45,329 bases of DNA from Zygnema cylindricum (GCA_037447655.1 JBBHKE010002158.1:64001-109329); one strand, 5' to 3'; positions 1-10,471 are shown, counted from the stretch's first letter. Made by a program: numbers and translations. Notes: generated by a model not told the origin, from the sequence alone.

Positions 1-724
1 CTAGGAGAGAGAGGGGCAACCTTAATTTTTCCTTAGTCCTAAGCTCCCTCTCTAAACCTTCTACTAGTGTACCCTAACCAATTCAATGACTGTAAGGTAC
101 AAGAAGGTACAGGTACCGCTGCACTTCTTGTACGGCCATAGTACGACATGGCCGCTCCGTTTCGCGTGTCAATTCTTGAGCCGAAGTTTCTCCCGCTGTA
201 ATATCCACTGTCCAACTATATCTCGCCACGTGTCATCCGCTGACAATAGCTTGCATACCCTCGACTGTCCACTCCGGAATTCCGGCTCCTCCGCAAGCCG
301 TCGATCGCGAATGACATTAAATTTTGTCCGTTAAAATTATATGTCGTTTTGTTTGTTTCGTATGGTACATTATTTCGTGCGATATTTTACGTTTCCTGTT
401 CATTTTGTTCCGTATATGTTGTTGCGTCAATATTTAAATATTTATCACGTAGATTATACATAACGCTTTATGAAAACCTATTGGAAAAAGCAAACGGCTA
501 CGCCGTACGATAGTTATTTGGAGGTTAAGGATTAATTCTTTCACGATCAATTCTTGCTCGTGACAAGTTATCTTTTCCAAGGGTTGTTTTTTCTGCCTGT
601 CTTGTTATCTTTTTGAGACAGTCATGGATGCCTGCAAGTTCTCAATGACTACGACAAATATGAGAGTTGTTGAATGACCATACATTAACAAAAGAGATAG
701 AATACAAAATACCATTTTTCAAAA
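1..724 (-). mobile_element. C1 3' LTR (partial, continues left of window)
   Basis: Long terminal repeat of a minus-strand Copia element. It aligns along its length with the C5 5' LTR (about 16342-17055), sharing the palindromic GTACGGCCAT/GTACGACATGG block, the CACGTG core (227-232) and the GCGATCGACGG segment. Its sense start, near 721-724, reads TTTTGAAAAATGG instead of the family TGTTGAAAAAGG. About 240 bp of its sense 3' end should lie left of base 1. No polypurine tract separates it from the coding region, because a deletion joins it directly to the start of RNase H. Confidence 0.8.
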
Positions 725-1690
725 TTCATAAAATATATCATACTTTGTACTACCTGCCTATAAGGAATTAACTTGATGAACTATCTCTCTTTTGGGTTCA
801 TTTCCTCTTGAAGAATGATTACATCTCCTTGTACACTCCCCTCACTTACTTTCTTCAAGGTCATGGGAGTGGTATAACTGTTTGCTTTATCCATTTGAAT
901 CTTTCTAGCATATTTCCAATTGCTTTTTTCTGAGTTTATCTGATTACTCTTTTCCCTCTATCTCTTTTCATCTGATTTCCTAGGATATAGCTTGCCTCCC
1001 CTAAGTCTTTCATGTCAAATGTGCTATTCAAATCCGTTTTTAACTTATTGATTTTCAACATGGACTTACTCAATACCAGCAAATCATCCACATAGATAGC
1101 AATAAAGATCACCCCCTCCTCTTCTCCAAACATATAAATAGAGTTGTCAGAGCTGATTCTAACATATCCCAGATTGGTTAGGAATTCATACAAATTCTTT
1201 TTCATTGTGTGGGAACATGTTTCAGTCCATACAAAGACTTAATAAGTTTGCAGACTTTGCTCTCTCCTCCTTACTCCACGAAGCCTACTGGTTGCCTTAT
1301 ATAAATTTATTCCTCTAACTCACCATTGAGGAAGGCACTTTTGATATCTATGTGATAAATCTCCATGTCTTTCGTTACAACTAGACTAACGAGAATTCTT
1401 ACGTAGGGAAACTCTACAACCAGAGCAAAAGTCTGTTCATAGTCAATTGACTCCTTTTCAGTGAAATCCTTTGCTACCAACCTAGCTTTGTATCATTCAA
1501 TAGTATTACATGGATTGAGTTTCAACTTAAATACCCAGTTGCATCCTATCGATTTTTTGTCTGGAGGACAATCCACCAGCTCCCATGTGTTTGCTTCTAT
1601 GATGGAAGCCTTCTCATCATTAATGGCCCTAACCCATCAATTGTTTTTTGGGTTGTTCACTGCCTTTGAGTAGGTCTGAGGCTCATCAGG
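725..1690 (-). pseudogene. C1 reverse transcriptase (broken, RNase H deleted)
   Basis: Remnant of the Copia reverse transcriptase, which copies element RNA into cDNA in virus-like particles. The catalytic YVDDLL is visible at about 1085-1105 within IFIAIYVDDLLVLSKSM, preceded by the finger region (WVFKLKLNP, FLNGELEE, QP.GF) read between 1210 and 1660 through several stops and frame changes. DLGEASYILG follows the catalytic site. The start of RNase H (PYRQVV...IYFMNF) runs straight into the LTR at about 724, so essentially all of RNase H is missing. Nearest relatives in the window are C8 and C10. Not functional. Confidence 0.85.
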
Positions 1691-1929
1691 ATGTGACAGC
1701 TTTGTTACCTTGTGTGCAGTCTGTCTTTTTTGTAACCTTTTACTGCTCCTTCGTCCTCCTTCAAATTCAAAAGCTGGAATGGTGGGTTATCTCCAGTTCC
1801 TTCGTACTGTTTCATCTGCTTCTTTATCAATGGGAGTTAGGTCCTCTTCCTCCATATCATTAAACCGTATTGGAGATTGTAGATTCACCGGAATCTCCTC
1901 CTCACTATGAGTTTCTGATTTCTTATAAT

Positions 1930-2989
1930 CTGCTCATTGATATTTTTTTCGATATCTGACTCTTTGGCTTCTCTTTGACTCAAACCTGATTTTGATTGTC
2001 TTAGAGTATTTGAATGGATCGATTGACTTCCCTTCATTCATGAAAATTAGATGCTTTACCATTATGATATCTTTCCTTCCAAGATCGTAGGCTTGATATC
2101 CCTTGACATCTTTATCATATCCCACTAGGTATCCTGGCTTTCCCTTAGCATCTAGTTTCCAATTCTTTCGGTCAGAATTCAGACTATACACTTGATATCC
2201 TAAAAAATTAAGATGAGAAACATCCAATTTTCTTCCAACCCATCTCTCATGCGGTGTTTTTCCTTTTATAGATGTAGTAAGAACTCTATTTTTAATGTAA
2301 TTGACACAATTTATAGCTTCGGCCGAGAAACGTCTTCCTATCTTCTTATCTGTTCGCATGCTTCGAGCGGTATCACCCAGATTTCTATTAAAACTTTCGG
2401 CTACACCATTTTGTTTTGGATTATCAGGGGCAGTATTTTGATGTTATACTCTTTTATCTCTCGAGAAATCCTCAAACTGATTAAATGTATACTCTCCCTC
2501 ATGATAACTCCGAATTCTCTTCATGGGGGTTCCATGCAACTTCTCACTCCATGCTTTATATTCTTTAAAATAAAGTGGCGCTTCAAACTTATTTTTGAGG
2601 AATTAAACTCTGGAATATCTAGACTAGGAATCAGTTATGGTAAGCATATATCTTTTCCCTCTTACCGAAGGTACTTTAGTAGGTCCCTTGATATCACTAT
2701 ATACAATACCTAGCACCCTTTCCCTTTTATACGCGGCTGATTTTGGAAAGGGCAATATGTGAGCCTTACAATGTGCAGAGCCACTACAATCATCCATCAC
2801 TTCACTATCCCCAAAATGAATCCCTTCTACTACACCAAGTTTTTTCATTTCGCTCAATCTGTCCAAATGCATATGTTCCAGCCGCTTATGCCCTATCATT
2901 ATCTCAGGTAAGCCAACATAATTAGCAATCTTCTTTTCATTGCTCAAGTTAAGCCTAAAAATTCCTTGGCTACCCTTTTCAGCAGTGAA
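1930..2989 (-). pseudogene. C1 integrase (frameshifted)
   Basis: Copia integrase, which inserts cDNA into the host genome. In sense order: the GAG-pre-integrase zinc region (KRLEHMHLDRL, then the position of CSGC, here CSGS) at about 2790-2900; the catalytic core start (VYSDIKGPTKVP) near 2690-2730; a stretch at 2360-2620 readable only by changing frame; and the C-terminal region (NRVLTTSIKGKTPHERW, GYLVGYDKDVKGYQAYDL) at 1934-2359. Loss of the second cysteine of CxxC and the frame breaks make it a pseudogene. It sits between protease and reverse transcriptase, the Copia order. Confidence 0.85.
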
Positions 2990-3967
2990 ATAGATCTCAT
3001 CATCATATTTTGTTGTGAAAGTTCCATTTCTAGTTTAAGTCTCAATATCTTTATCATCCAAGATAGAGGTAGAGATAAGATTTTTGCTTAACTGAGGTAT
3101 ATAGTGAACATTTAAGAAAGTCACTTTGGATGTCAGACCCTCCACCAGTACCTTTAGATCTATGGATCCCACTAGATCTGTAGTTACCACTCTCCCATCC
3201 CCATAGTCTATCTATATAGTGGGAATCTTTCTCCGCTTAGTAAATAATTGTCTTTCATGACACATATGCATTCACGCATTCGAGTCAATGATCGAACCTT
3301 CCAGAGAGCTTCTCAGACAACTCTGATTGTACACTTTTGTCTTCGTGGTATCTCTTTCTCTTCAAGTTTTTTGTTGAGTAGAAACTCCTCATCCTCTTTA
3401 TCCGAAACGTCCTCTTTTCGACTTCCCGATTCACTTGTGTGGTTATAAGTGCCTTTTTATTTTTCGAAGGTTCATTAGGTTTGTTCCCTCTGAGTCTCAG
3501 CTCCTTAAGCTTCGTGCACTTTGCCATAAAGCGACCCGATTTATTCCAAAAATGAGAGAGTCCCTTTGGAGGGCGAGATCCGGATTCATCCCGTTGGACT
3601 CCTCTGCCTCCTATTCTTAAACTCCCATAAGGTTTCTTGTTATCTCTCCAATTGGTTCCGGCGGCCAAGGCTTGGCCACTCTTCTTTCCACTTCAAAGTT
3701 CAATGGTGTTCTCTCTAATTAAGTACATCCCAACTACTGTGTTCCAAATCCACCAGCTATCTGGTAGATCTTGAACCCCGTTGACAATATTGTCATACTC
3801 CTCTGGAAGCTTCATAAACAAGGTCTTTACCTTCTCCTTTTGAGATTTTACCTTTCCCGCGCTCTCTAACTCTAGAAACAAGCCGGTCAAGTCATTATAG
3901 AAGTCAAGCATTTTCTCTCTTTTGTAAACAAATGTGTGAATATTTCGGTCTGCAAGTTTTTGTTCTT
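2990..3967 (-). pseudogene. C1 gag and protease (degraded)
   Basis: Capsid-nucleocapsid and protease part of C1. The gag C-terminal half is readable at 3285-3668 and the capsid-like middle (MLDFYNDLTGLFLELESAG, KLPEEYDNIV) at 3693-3911. The zinc knuckle, CxxCx4Hx4C in C5 and C10, has lost its first two cysteines here (SHFWNKSGRFMAKC). Protease remnants (YGDGRVVTTDLVGS, LSKNLIST) lie at about 3050-3230 in broken frame. Sequence 5' of about 3967 is replaced by the truncated LTR of C2, so the gag N-terminus is absent. Confidence 0.8.
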
Positions 3968-4138
3968 GGGATCAATTCCCACAACTGGCAGACTATGTTT
4001 TGTAAAAACAATATTAGTGATCTGCCTGTCTCTTTAGTTGCAAGGCAGCCATGGCTGCTTGCAGGTCCTCAGTGACTACGACCAGTATGAGGGCTGCAGT
4101 AAGGTCACAAGAGAGACTACAAAATACCTTTTTCAACA
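3968..4138 (-). mobile_element. C2 3' LTR (truncated to about 170 bp)
   Basis: Sense start of a family LTR, reading TGTTGAAAAAGG leftward from 4138. It keeps the CATGGCTGC / AGTGACTACGAC block seen in all related LTRs. It stops near 3968, at a GATCAATTCC sequence that is internal in longer copies (compare 10628-10640), where C1 gag begins. The remaining 0.8 kb or so of the LTR is missing. Confidence 0.75.
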
Positions 4139-4151
4139 CTCCCCTTATTTT
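4139..4151 (-). other. C2 polypurine tract
   Basis: Reads AAAATAAGGGGAG in element sense, directly before the LTR TG. The same 13 bases precede the LTRs at 8302, 10800 and 18331, so this is the family plus-strand primer. Confidence 0.75.
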
Positions 4152-5773
4152 CTAGTCTATCTTTTCTTTCAGTCCACACTTCTCCCTACAAAATTTTAAT
4201 TTGGGAGAAGGAACCGGCTTAGTCATCATATCTGCTACCATCTCTCCATCCGGTCTATATTCCAAACTAATTATTTTATTCTCAACTTCTCTCTAACAAA
4301 GCTCAAACGAATATCCATATGCTTTGCTTTAAAGTGATGCATAGAGTTTGCTGCAATTGCAATCGCAGCTTGATTGTCACAAAATATTTTTTGCACTCCG
4401 CTCTTCATATATCCCAATTCTTGAAGCAAATATTTCACCCACATTAATTCTTTCACAGCAGAACAAGAGGCCATATACTCAGCCTCCGTGGTGGACTAAG
4501 AAATCACCTTTTGTTGCTTACTGCTCCAACAACAAGCCCCATTTCCAACATACAACACATATCCAGAAGTACACCTCCTCATCGGAGCATCCCCATAACT
4601 GGCATCACTCCAAGTAGTGATGTTAGTGTTATCCCCACCCAGATGCAACCACAAATCTCTTGTTCCTACCAAATACCGCATGACCCTTTTGGCCGCTTCC
4701 CAATATTTCTTCCTAGGATCATTTAGACTCCTACTCAATACTCCCACAGCTGCAACTATATCAGGACGAGTACAATTCATAAAATAGATCAAACTACCGA
4801 CAACCTGTCTGTACCGAAGAGTTTGCATGAACTTACTTTCCTCAGGTCCTTATTCTTTATCTAAGATCAAGATTCCCTCTTCTGAGCTCCCCTCACTTCC
4901 CTTCTTTAAGTCCATTGGAGTCGTACAACTATTTGCTTTATCCATTTGAAATTTTTCCAACATATTCCCAATTGCTTCCTTTTGAGTTAGTGTAATTTTT
5001 TTCTTTTCTCTATCCCTCTTCATATGAATTCCCAAAATATACTTTGCCTCCCCCAAATCTTTCATTTCAAATCTACTCTTTACATCATTTTTCAATGTAT
5101 TAGTTTTCTCCATTGATTTACTCAAAACGAGTAAATCATCAACATAGATGGCAATGAAAATTATACCTTCTTGATCCTCAAATAAGTAGATGGAATGATC
5201 CGAACTAATTCGGATATATCCCAAACTCGTTAAAAACTCGTCTAGCTTTTTGTTTTATGAGCGTGGAGCTTGCTTTAGTCCATAAAGGGACTTTATCAAT
5301 CTGCACACCTTACTTATTTCTCCTTTCTCCATAAATCCTCTCGGTTGTAGCATGAAGATCTCTTATTCCTATTCTCCGTGTAAGAAAGCGGTTTTGATGT
5401 CCATCTAGAGCACTTCCATCTCTTCCGTTGCCGCTAGACTAAGTAGAATCCGGACGGAGGGAAATCTAACAACCGGAGCAAAGGTCTCCTCATAAGCGAT
5501 TCCCTCCTTCTGTGTGAACCCCTTTGCCACTAATCTGGTCTTTTATCGCTCGATAGTGTTATCTGGATTGAGCTTCAACTTAAATATCCAGTTGCATCCT
5601 ATTGGCTTTCTATCCGGAGGACAATTGACCAACTCCCATGTGTTTGCTTCCATAATAGAAGCCATCTTATCATTAATAGCTGTCACCCATCTACTACGTT
5701 CTGGACTATTAACTGCTTCCGAGTAAGTCTGGGGTTCGTTCAAATTTGACAGCTTCGTTACCTTGTTGTTCAC
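4152..5773 (-). pseudogene. C2 reverse transcriptase and RNase H (broken)
   Basis: Sense order is RT N-terminus (EPQTYSEAVNSPERSRWV, WELVNCPPDRKPIGCNW) at 5543-5773, a poorly readable palm region, the YVDDLLVLSKSM catalytic motif within 4850-5224, then RNase H (RQVVGSLIYFMNCTRPDI, TWSDASYGDAP) at 4496-4828 and its end (KELMWVKYLLQELG, CDNQAAIA) at 4271-4474. RNase H removes the RNA strand of the hybrid. Stops split it into at least four pieces. It is strongly similar to C5 at an offset of about 6.67 kb. Confidence 0.85.
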
Positions 5774-6928
5774 TTGTCTCTTTTGAAGTCTCTTGCTGCT
5801 TCTCCTCCCTCCTTCAAACTCTAACGCTGGGATGGAGGGTAATCTCAGGTTTCTCTGAACATTTTCACCTTCTCCCCTATCCGTGGAGACAATGAAACTC
5901 TATACCCCTTTACATTTTCATCATACCCAAAAAAGTATCCTGGCTTTCCTCTTCCATCTAACTTAGAATCAGATTTTTTTGTGTTTAGACTAAATACTTG
6001 ACTTCCAAACACATTTAAGTGTGAAATATTAGGTTTTCTCCCGGTCTATCTTTCATAAGGTGTTTGTCATTTTACCGCCGAGGTAAGGACTCTATTTTTG
6101 AGATAGTTAGCACAATTCATAGCTTGTGCCCAAAAACTTTTTCTTATATTTTTATTTGTCAACATACTACGCGCACTATCAATTAATGTCATATTTAGTC
6201 TCTCGGCAACACCGTTTTGTTCAGGGTTCTTTGGGACAGTCTTTTAGTGTTAAACCCTTTCATCTTTCAAGTAATCCTCAAACTCCTTAGAAGTGAATTC
6301 CCCCACCATTATCACTCCTCACTCTCTTTATAGGTGTCTCATAAAGCTTTTCACTCCAAGCTTTATACTCGTTAAAATAAACCGAAGCCTCAGATTTGTT
6401 TTTCAATAAATATAATCGAGAGTATCTAGACCAATCATCAGTGATAGTAAGCATAAATCTTTTCCCCTTAACTGATGGCACTTTGGTCGGTCCCCATATG
6501 TCAGTATGAACCAAGTCTAAAACCATTTCACCCTTATATGTTGCGGCTTCTGGAAAAGGTAATCTGTGGGCTTTTCTTTGAGCACACCCACTACAATCAT
6601 CCAAAGTCTCATTATCTCCAAAATGTATTCCCTCAACTACACCTTTTTTCTTCATTTTTTCAATCTATCTAGATGCACATGTCCCAATGTTTTATGCCAC
6701 ATCATCAAATCATTTACACCAGCACAGTAAACTCCCTTCTTGCCATTACTCAAATTCAGCCTAAACATTCCTTGCCTAACCTTTTCAGCTGTGAAGTACA
6801 CTTCATTCTCATAGCTAGCTGCAAAGACTCCTTTCTTAGTAATACTCTCAAAACCGTTATCATCTAAGACCAACGTAGAGATAAGATTCTTGTTCAACTT
6901 TGGGATAAAATAAACATTAGAGAAAATG
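5774..6928 (-). pseudogene. C2 integrase and protease end (cut by assembly gap)
   Basis: Sense order: end of protease (LNKNLISTLVLDD) at about 6880-6928; GAG-pre-integrase with WHKTLGHVHLDRL and CSGCAQRKAH at 6570-6897; core with VHTDIWGP and RSDNGG; C-terminal region to 5790. At the second catalytic aspartate the reading becomes SDNGGGIHF then stop, where C10 reads SDNGGEYTS. The run GGTGGGGG carries one extra base. The identical frameshift is in C5. The copy ends exactly at the gap. Confidence 0.85.
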
Positions 6929-6938
6929 NNNNNNNNNN
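6929..6938. other. Assembly gap (10 N)
   Basis: Ten undetermined bases. Everything left of them matches C5 (up to about 13600) and everything right of them does not, so the C2 copy ends exactly here. Confidence 0.99.
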
Positions 6939-7215
6939 TAAACCTTAAAAAGATTGTACAAAGGTTACCGGAGAAAAACTCAATTAGAATAATAGAAAGA
7001 TAGAGACAGTGAGAGATGGAGATAAGGATTTTATATGGAACGAAGAGGATATAGGAAGTAGAGTTTAGAAGAAAATTTAGTAAAAAGTTAAATAAAGAAA
7101 ATAGGTATCTAAATGAATTTTGTTTGTTTAGTAGCTGTATTTAACGTTATTTTTATTAAGGAAGGAGTAGAAGTTTGTTTATTTAACTCACTAGACTCGA
7201 CTAGGCTTATATAGG
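6939..7215. other. AT-rich stretch, no gene recognised
   Basis: Purine-rich, AT-rich sequence between the gap and the first recognisable C3 residues. By position it could be the decayed upstream part of C3 RT, but I could not read Copia motifs in any frame. Confidence 0.4.
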
Positions 7216-8287
7216 GTTTGGATATATTCGGATCAGCTCAGATCACTCAATTTATTTGTTTGAAGATGAGGAAGGAATTATTTTTATTGCAATTTATGTC
7301 GATGATTTGTTTGTTTTAAGTAAATCTATGGATAAAAGAAATAAATTGAAAAATGATTTAAAAGAAGATTTGAGATGAAGGATATAGGAGAAGCAAGGTA
7401 TATTTTGGGAATTGAGGTAGAGAGTGACAGAGATAGAAAGATAATAAGATTAACTCAAAAAGAGGCCATTGGAAACATGTTAGAAAAATTCCAAATGGAA
7501 AAGGCTAATAGGTTTACCACTCCTATGGAATTAAAGAAGGGAAGTGAGGGGAGTGAGGAAGAGGGAGTTATAATCTTAGATGATGAGGTAGGCCAGAAGT
7601 AGAAAAGATTTATGCAGACCATCCCTTATAGACAAGTAGTGGGCAGCCTAATATATTTCATGAATTATACCCGTCCAAACATAGCCGCAGCTGTAGGAGT
7701 ACTAAGTAGGAGTCTGAATGCTCCCACTAAGAAAGATTGGGAGGCAGCTAAGAGTGTCTTTAGATATCTCATAGGAACTACGGATCTATGGTTGCATTTG
7801 GGTGGGAACAATACTGACATCACCACTTCGAGTGATGCCAGCTATGGGGATGCTCCTAAGAGGAGATGCACATCTGGATATGCATTGTATGTGGGTGATG
7901 GGGCTTGCTGGTGGAGCAGCAAACAGCAAAAGGTCATTACTCAGTCCACCATGGAGGTTGAGTACATGGCTTCTTGCTATGCTCTAAAAGAATTAATGTG
8001 GGTCAAGTCTTTGCTTGGTGAGCTAGGTCATCTTAAGATTGGTGTCCAAAAAGTGTTTTGTGATAATCAGGCTGCCATTGCCATTTCTACCAATCCTAAA
8101 CATCACTTTAAAGCCAAAACATGGATATTAGACTTAGCTTTGTTAGGGAAAAAGTAGAAAACAAGATAATCAATTTGGAGTATAAACCAGATAGTTAAAT
8201 GGTAGCAGATATGATGTCCAAACCTGTTCCTTCTCTTAAACTAATTTTTTGCCAAGAGAAGTGTGGTCTTAAAATGAAGAGTGACTA
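7216..8287 (+). pseudogene. C3 reverse transcriptase C-terminus and RNase H
   Basis: Plus-strand Copia remnant. It opens with GYIRISSDHSIYLFEDEEG and the catalytic YVDDLFVLSKSM at about 7295-7330, then DIGEARYILGIEVE at 7375-7602 and a largely open RNase H at 7612-8157 (PYRQVVGSLIYFMNYTRP, SDASYGDAPKRRCTSGYALY, STMEVEYMA, CDNQAAIA). A one-base change of frame after HHFKAK turns HMDIRLSF into a different tail and stop. The upstream gag to RT N-terminus is absent. Followed by its polypurine tract and LTR. Confidence 0.88.
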
Positions 8288-8288
8288 G

Positions 8289-8301
8289 AAAATAAGGGGA
8301 G
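8289..8301 (+). other. C3 polypurine tract
   Basis: AAAATAAGGGGAG immediately before the LTR TG; same as in C2, C5 and C6. Confidence 0.8.
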
Positions 8302-9319
8302 TGTAGAAATTAAAGGTTATTTTAGTATTTTCTGGGTTTTTAAAAATGCAGAAAAGAAGCAGAGGCAGTCTGCCTCTAACTCCTCTCTCCAGCTCCCACA
8401 CTTGTCGTAGTCATTGAAAGTTGGAGAGGGAGATAGAGCCATGGCCGCCTATGCTATCCCAACGGGGATAGATATTAGGTTAGTAGATTTTACCAAAATA
8501 TATTTGACGGGCCCAAGATTTGAACCTGGTACCTACTGACCGTCAAAGTAGCTAGTAGCCGGTAGCCTTAGCCAACTAGTCTAAACCAGAGATGTATGAT
8601 ATAACGTATGATAGTTATTTAAATGTTTACACGTCGGCTATCTCCATTCAACGAGATATTTAGACATAGATACAGTTTGTAATGTACAGCGTACGGCACA
8701 TCCGAAACGGATACCGCGCATTTTGTTTTTAAGGCGAAACAAATATTACGCAAGTATTTATGACGGCCACGATTGTAATCCGGCTTGATCAGACGACCAC
8801 GAAGCATGCCGAGATTGCGCAATAAGTTTTTGGCGGTTTGCGGTCAACGTCATATCAATAGCCACGTGGCACAATCACATTGGATTACGACATTTCCAGG
8901 GATTCTAGGAACGAATCTAAAATTGACATGTGTCGACTTTTGGCCATGTCGTACAATGGCCGTACATAAAGTACAACAGCATGTGTACCTTTATGTACGA
9001 TACACTATTATGATTGGTGCCGTACTTCAGTAGATAGAGTTTTACAGAGAGATAGGACTAGTCAAATTTGATAGTGGACTATATCCCAAAAGCTGCTGTC
9101 AAAAGATCAACATGACCCCATAGCTTACTCCTCGGGGAGATTCAGATTCTTTTTGCTATCGACTCAGGGGAGTCTTCCCTTTAGAGGGGTAAAGGTGGTA
9201 AGAGTTTTTGTCTGCCAGGGTGGCAGTTATTCTTGCTGAAACACAAAGGGGTCAGGGTTATCCTAGAGGCTTCGTGTGAGCTGCCTACTCGGAGGTCCTA
9301 TGGAGGTCTCAGAGTTGCA
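8302..9319 (+). mobile_element. C3 3' LTR (complete, about 1.02 kb)
   Basis: Begins TGTAGAAATTAAAGG after the polypurine tract and ends GTCTCAGAGTTGCA. It has CACGTG at 8863-8868, the GGCCATGTCGTACAATGGCC block at about 8942-8961 and a leader-like tail (CTTTTTGCTATCGACTCAGG). The end is supported by two solo LTRs with the same terminus (28319, 15747). The last 20 bases start with ATGGAGGTCTC, the family gag start. Its first 663 bp are mirrored by the C4 LTR beginning at the very next base. Confidence 0.85.
8504..8589 (-). repeat. tRNA-like hairpin module inside C3 LTR
   Basis: On the strand opposite to the LTR, a segment of about 86 bases has a D-arm-like TAGTTGGCTAAGG and a T-arm-like GGTTCAAATCTTGG (B-box-like). 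A stem TTGACGG/CCGTCAA encloses the T-arm part. The 5' end does not pair with the 3' end as an acceptor stem, so this is not an intact tRNA gene. Confidence 0.45.
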
Positions 9320-9982
9320 TACGGCCATTGTACGACATGGCCAAAAGTCGACATATGTCATTTATGGATTCGTTCATGGAATCCTTGGGGATGCCGTAAT
9401 CCAATGTGATTGTGCCACGTGGCGATTGATGTGACGTCATCCGCAAACCACCAAAACCTATTGCGTGATCTCGGCATGCTTCGTGGCCGTTCGATCAAGC
9501 CGGATTACAATCGTGGCTGTTATAAATACTTGCGCAATATTTGTTTCGCCTTAAAAACAAAATGTACGGTATCCGTTTCGGATGTGCCGTACGTTGTACA
9601 TTACAAACTGTATCTACGTCTAAATATCCCGTTGAATGGAGATAGGTGACGTGTAAACATTTAAATAACTATCATACGCTATATCATACATCTCTGGTTT
9701 AGACTAGTTGGCTAAGTCTACCGGCTACTAGCTACTTCAACGGACAGTAGGTACACGGTTCAAATCTTGGGCCCGTCAAATCTATTTTGGTAAAATCTAC
9801 AAACCTAATATCTGTCCCCGTCGGGATAGCATAAGCGGCCATGACTCTATCTACCTCTCTAACTTTCAATGATTGCGACAAGTGTGGGAGGCAGAGAGAG
9901 GAATTAGAGGCAGACTGCCTCTGCTTCTTTTTCTGTATTTTACAAAACCTAGAAAATACTAAAATAACCTTTAATTTCTACA
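9320..9982 (-). mobile_element. C4 LTR (truncated, inverted against C3 LTR)
   Basis: In element sense it starts TGTAGAAATTAAAGG at 9982 and runs 663 bp to 9320, corresponding to C3 LTR 8302-8964. The last 355 bp of a full LTR are missing. It abuts the end of the C3 LTR with no intervening base. CACGTG core at 9416-9421. Confidence 0.85.
9692..9779 (+). repeat. tRNA-like hairpin module inside C4 LTR
   Basis: The inverted counterpart of the module at 8504-8589, with GACTAGTTGGCTAAG and GGTTCAAATCTTGG. It is again antisense to its LTR. Confidence 0.45.
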
Positions 9983-9995
9983 CTCTCCTTATTTT
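9983..9995 (-). other. C4 polypurine tract
   Basis: AAAATAAGGAGAG in element sense, one change from the family consensus, directly before the LTR. Confidence 0.7.
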
Positions 9996-10471
9996 CTAGT
10001 CACTCTTTATTTTAAGACCACACTTCTCTCGGCAAAAAATTAGTTTAGGGGAATGAAGAGGTTTGGTCATCATATCTAATACCATTTCACTATCTGGTTT
10101 ATACTCCAAACTAATTATCTTGATTTCTACTTTCTCCCTAGCAAAGCTAAGTCTAATATCCATATGTTTGGCTTTAAAGTGATGTTTAGGATTGGCAGAA
10201 ATGGCAATGGCAGCCTGATTATCACAAAGCACTTTTTGAACACCACTCTTAAGATGACCAAGCTCACCAAGCAAAGACTTGACCCACATTAATTCTTTTA
10301 CAGCATAGCAAGAAGCCATGTTCTCAGCCTCCATGGTGGACTGAGCAATGACCTTTTGCTGCTTGCTGCTCTAGCAGCAAGCCCCATCACCCACATACAG
10401 TACATATCCAGATGTGCATCTCCTCATAGGAGCATCCTCATAGCTGGCATCACTCCAAGTGGTGATGGTCA
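9996..10471 (-). pseudogene. C4 RNase H (C-terminal part)
   Basis: Minus-strand remnant of the same subfamily as C3. MEAENMASCYAVKELMWVKSLLGELG, CDNQAAIAISANPKHHFKAKHMDIRLSF and the tail DMMTKPLHSPKLIFCREKCGLK are open at 9996-10334, so this copy keeps the C-terminus that is frameshifted in C3. A stop separates it from the SDASYEDAPMRRCTSGY segment at 10380-10465. It breaks off at about 10471 into the truncated C5 LTR. Confidence 0.85.

Larger units (their letters stand above)
7818..10471. repeat. Large inverted repeat formed by C3 and C4 tails
   Basis: The left arm is C3 RNase H end, polypurine tract and LTR (about 7818-8964). The right arm is the reverse complement, C4 LTR, polypurine tract and RNase H end (9320-10471). 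Arms are about 1.15 kb; the 355-bp spacer is the unduplicated end of the C3 LTR. The arms differ by scattered substitutions and small indels. Confidence 0.8.

Noticed and set aside
86-334. Open frame of 82 codons at the left edge
   Set aside because: It lies wholly inside the LTR of C1, on the opposite strand, and parallels non-conserved frames in other LTRs.
8504-8589. Functional tRNA gene
   Set aside because: D-arm-like and T-arm-like segments are present, but the 5' and 3' ends do not pair as an acceptor stem and no convincing anticodon arm is seen; reported only as a tRNA-like module.
8619-9033. Open frames inside the C3 LTR (and the similar ones at 9410-9649)
   Set aside because: Mirror images of the same LTR sequence on both strands, with frames not conserved in other LTRs.
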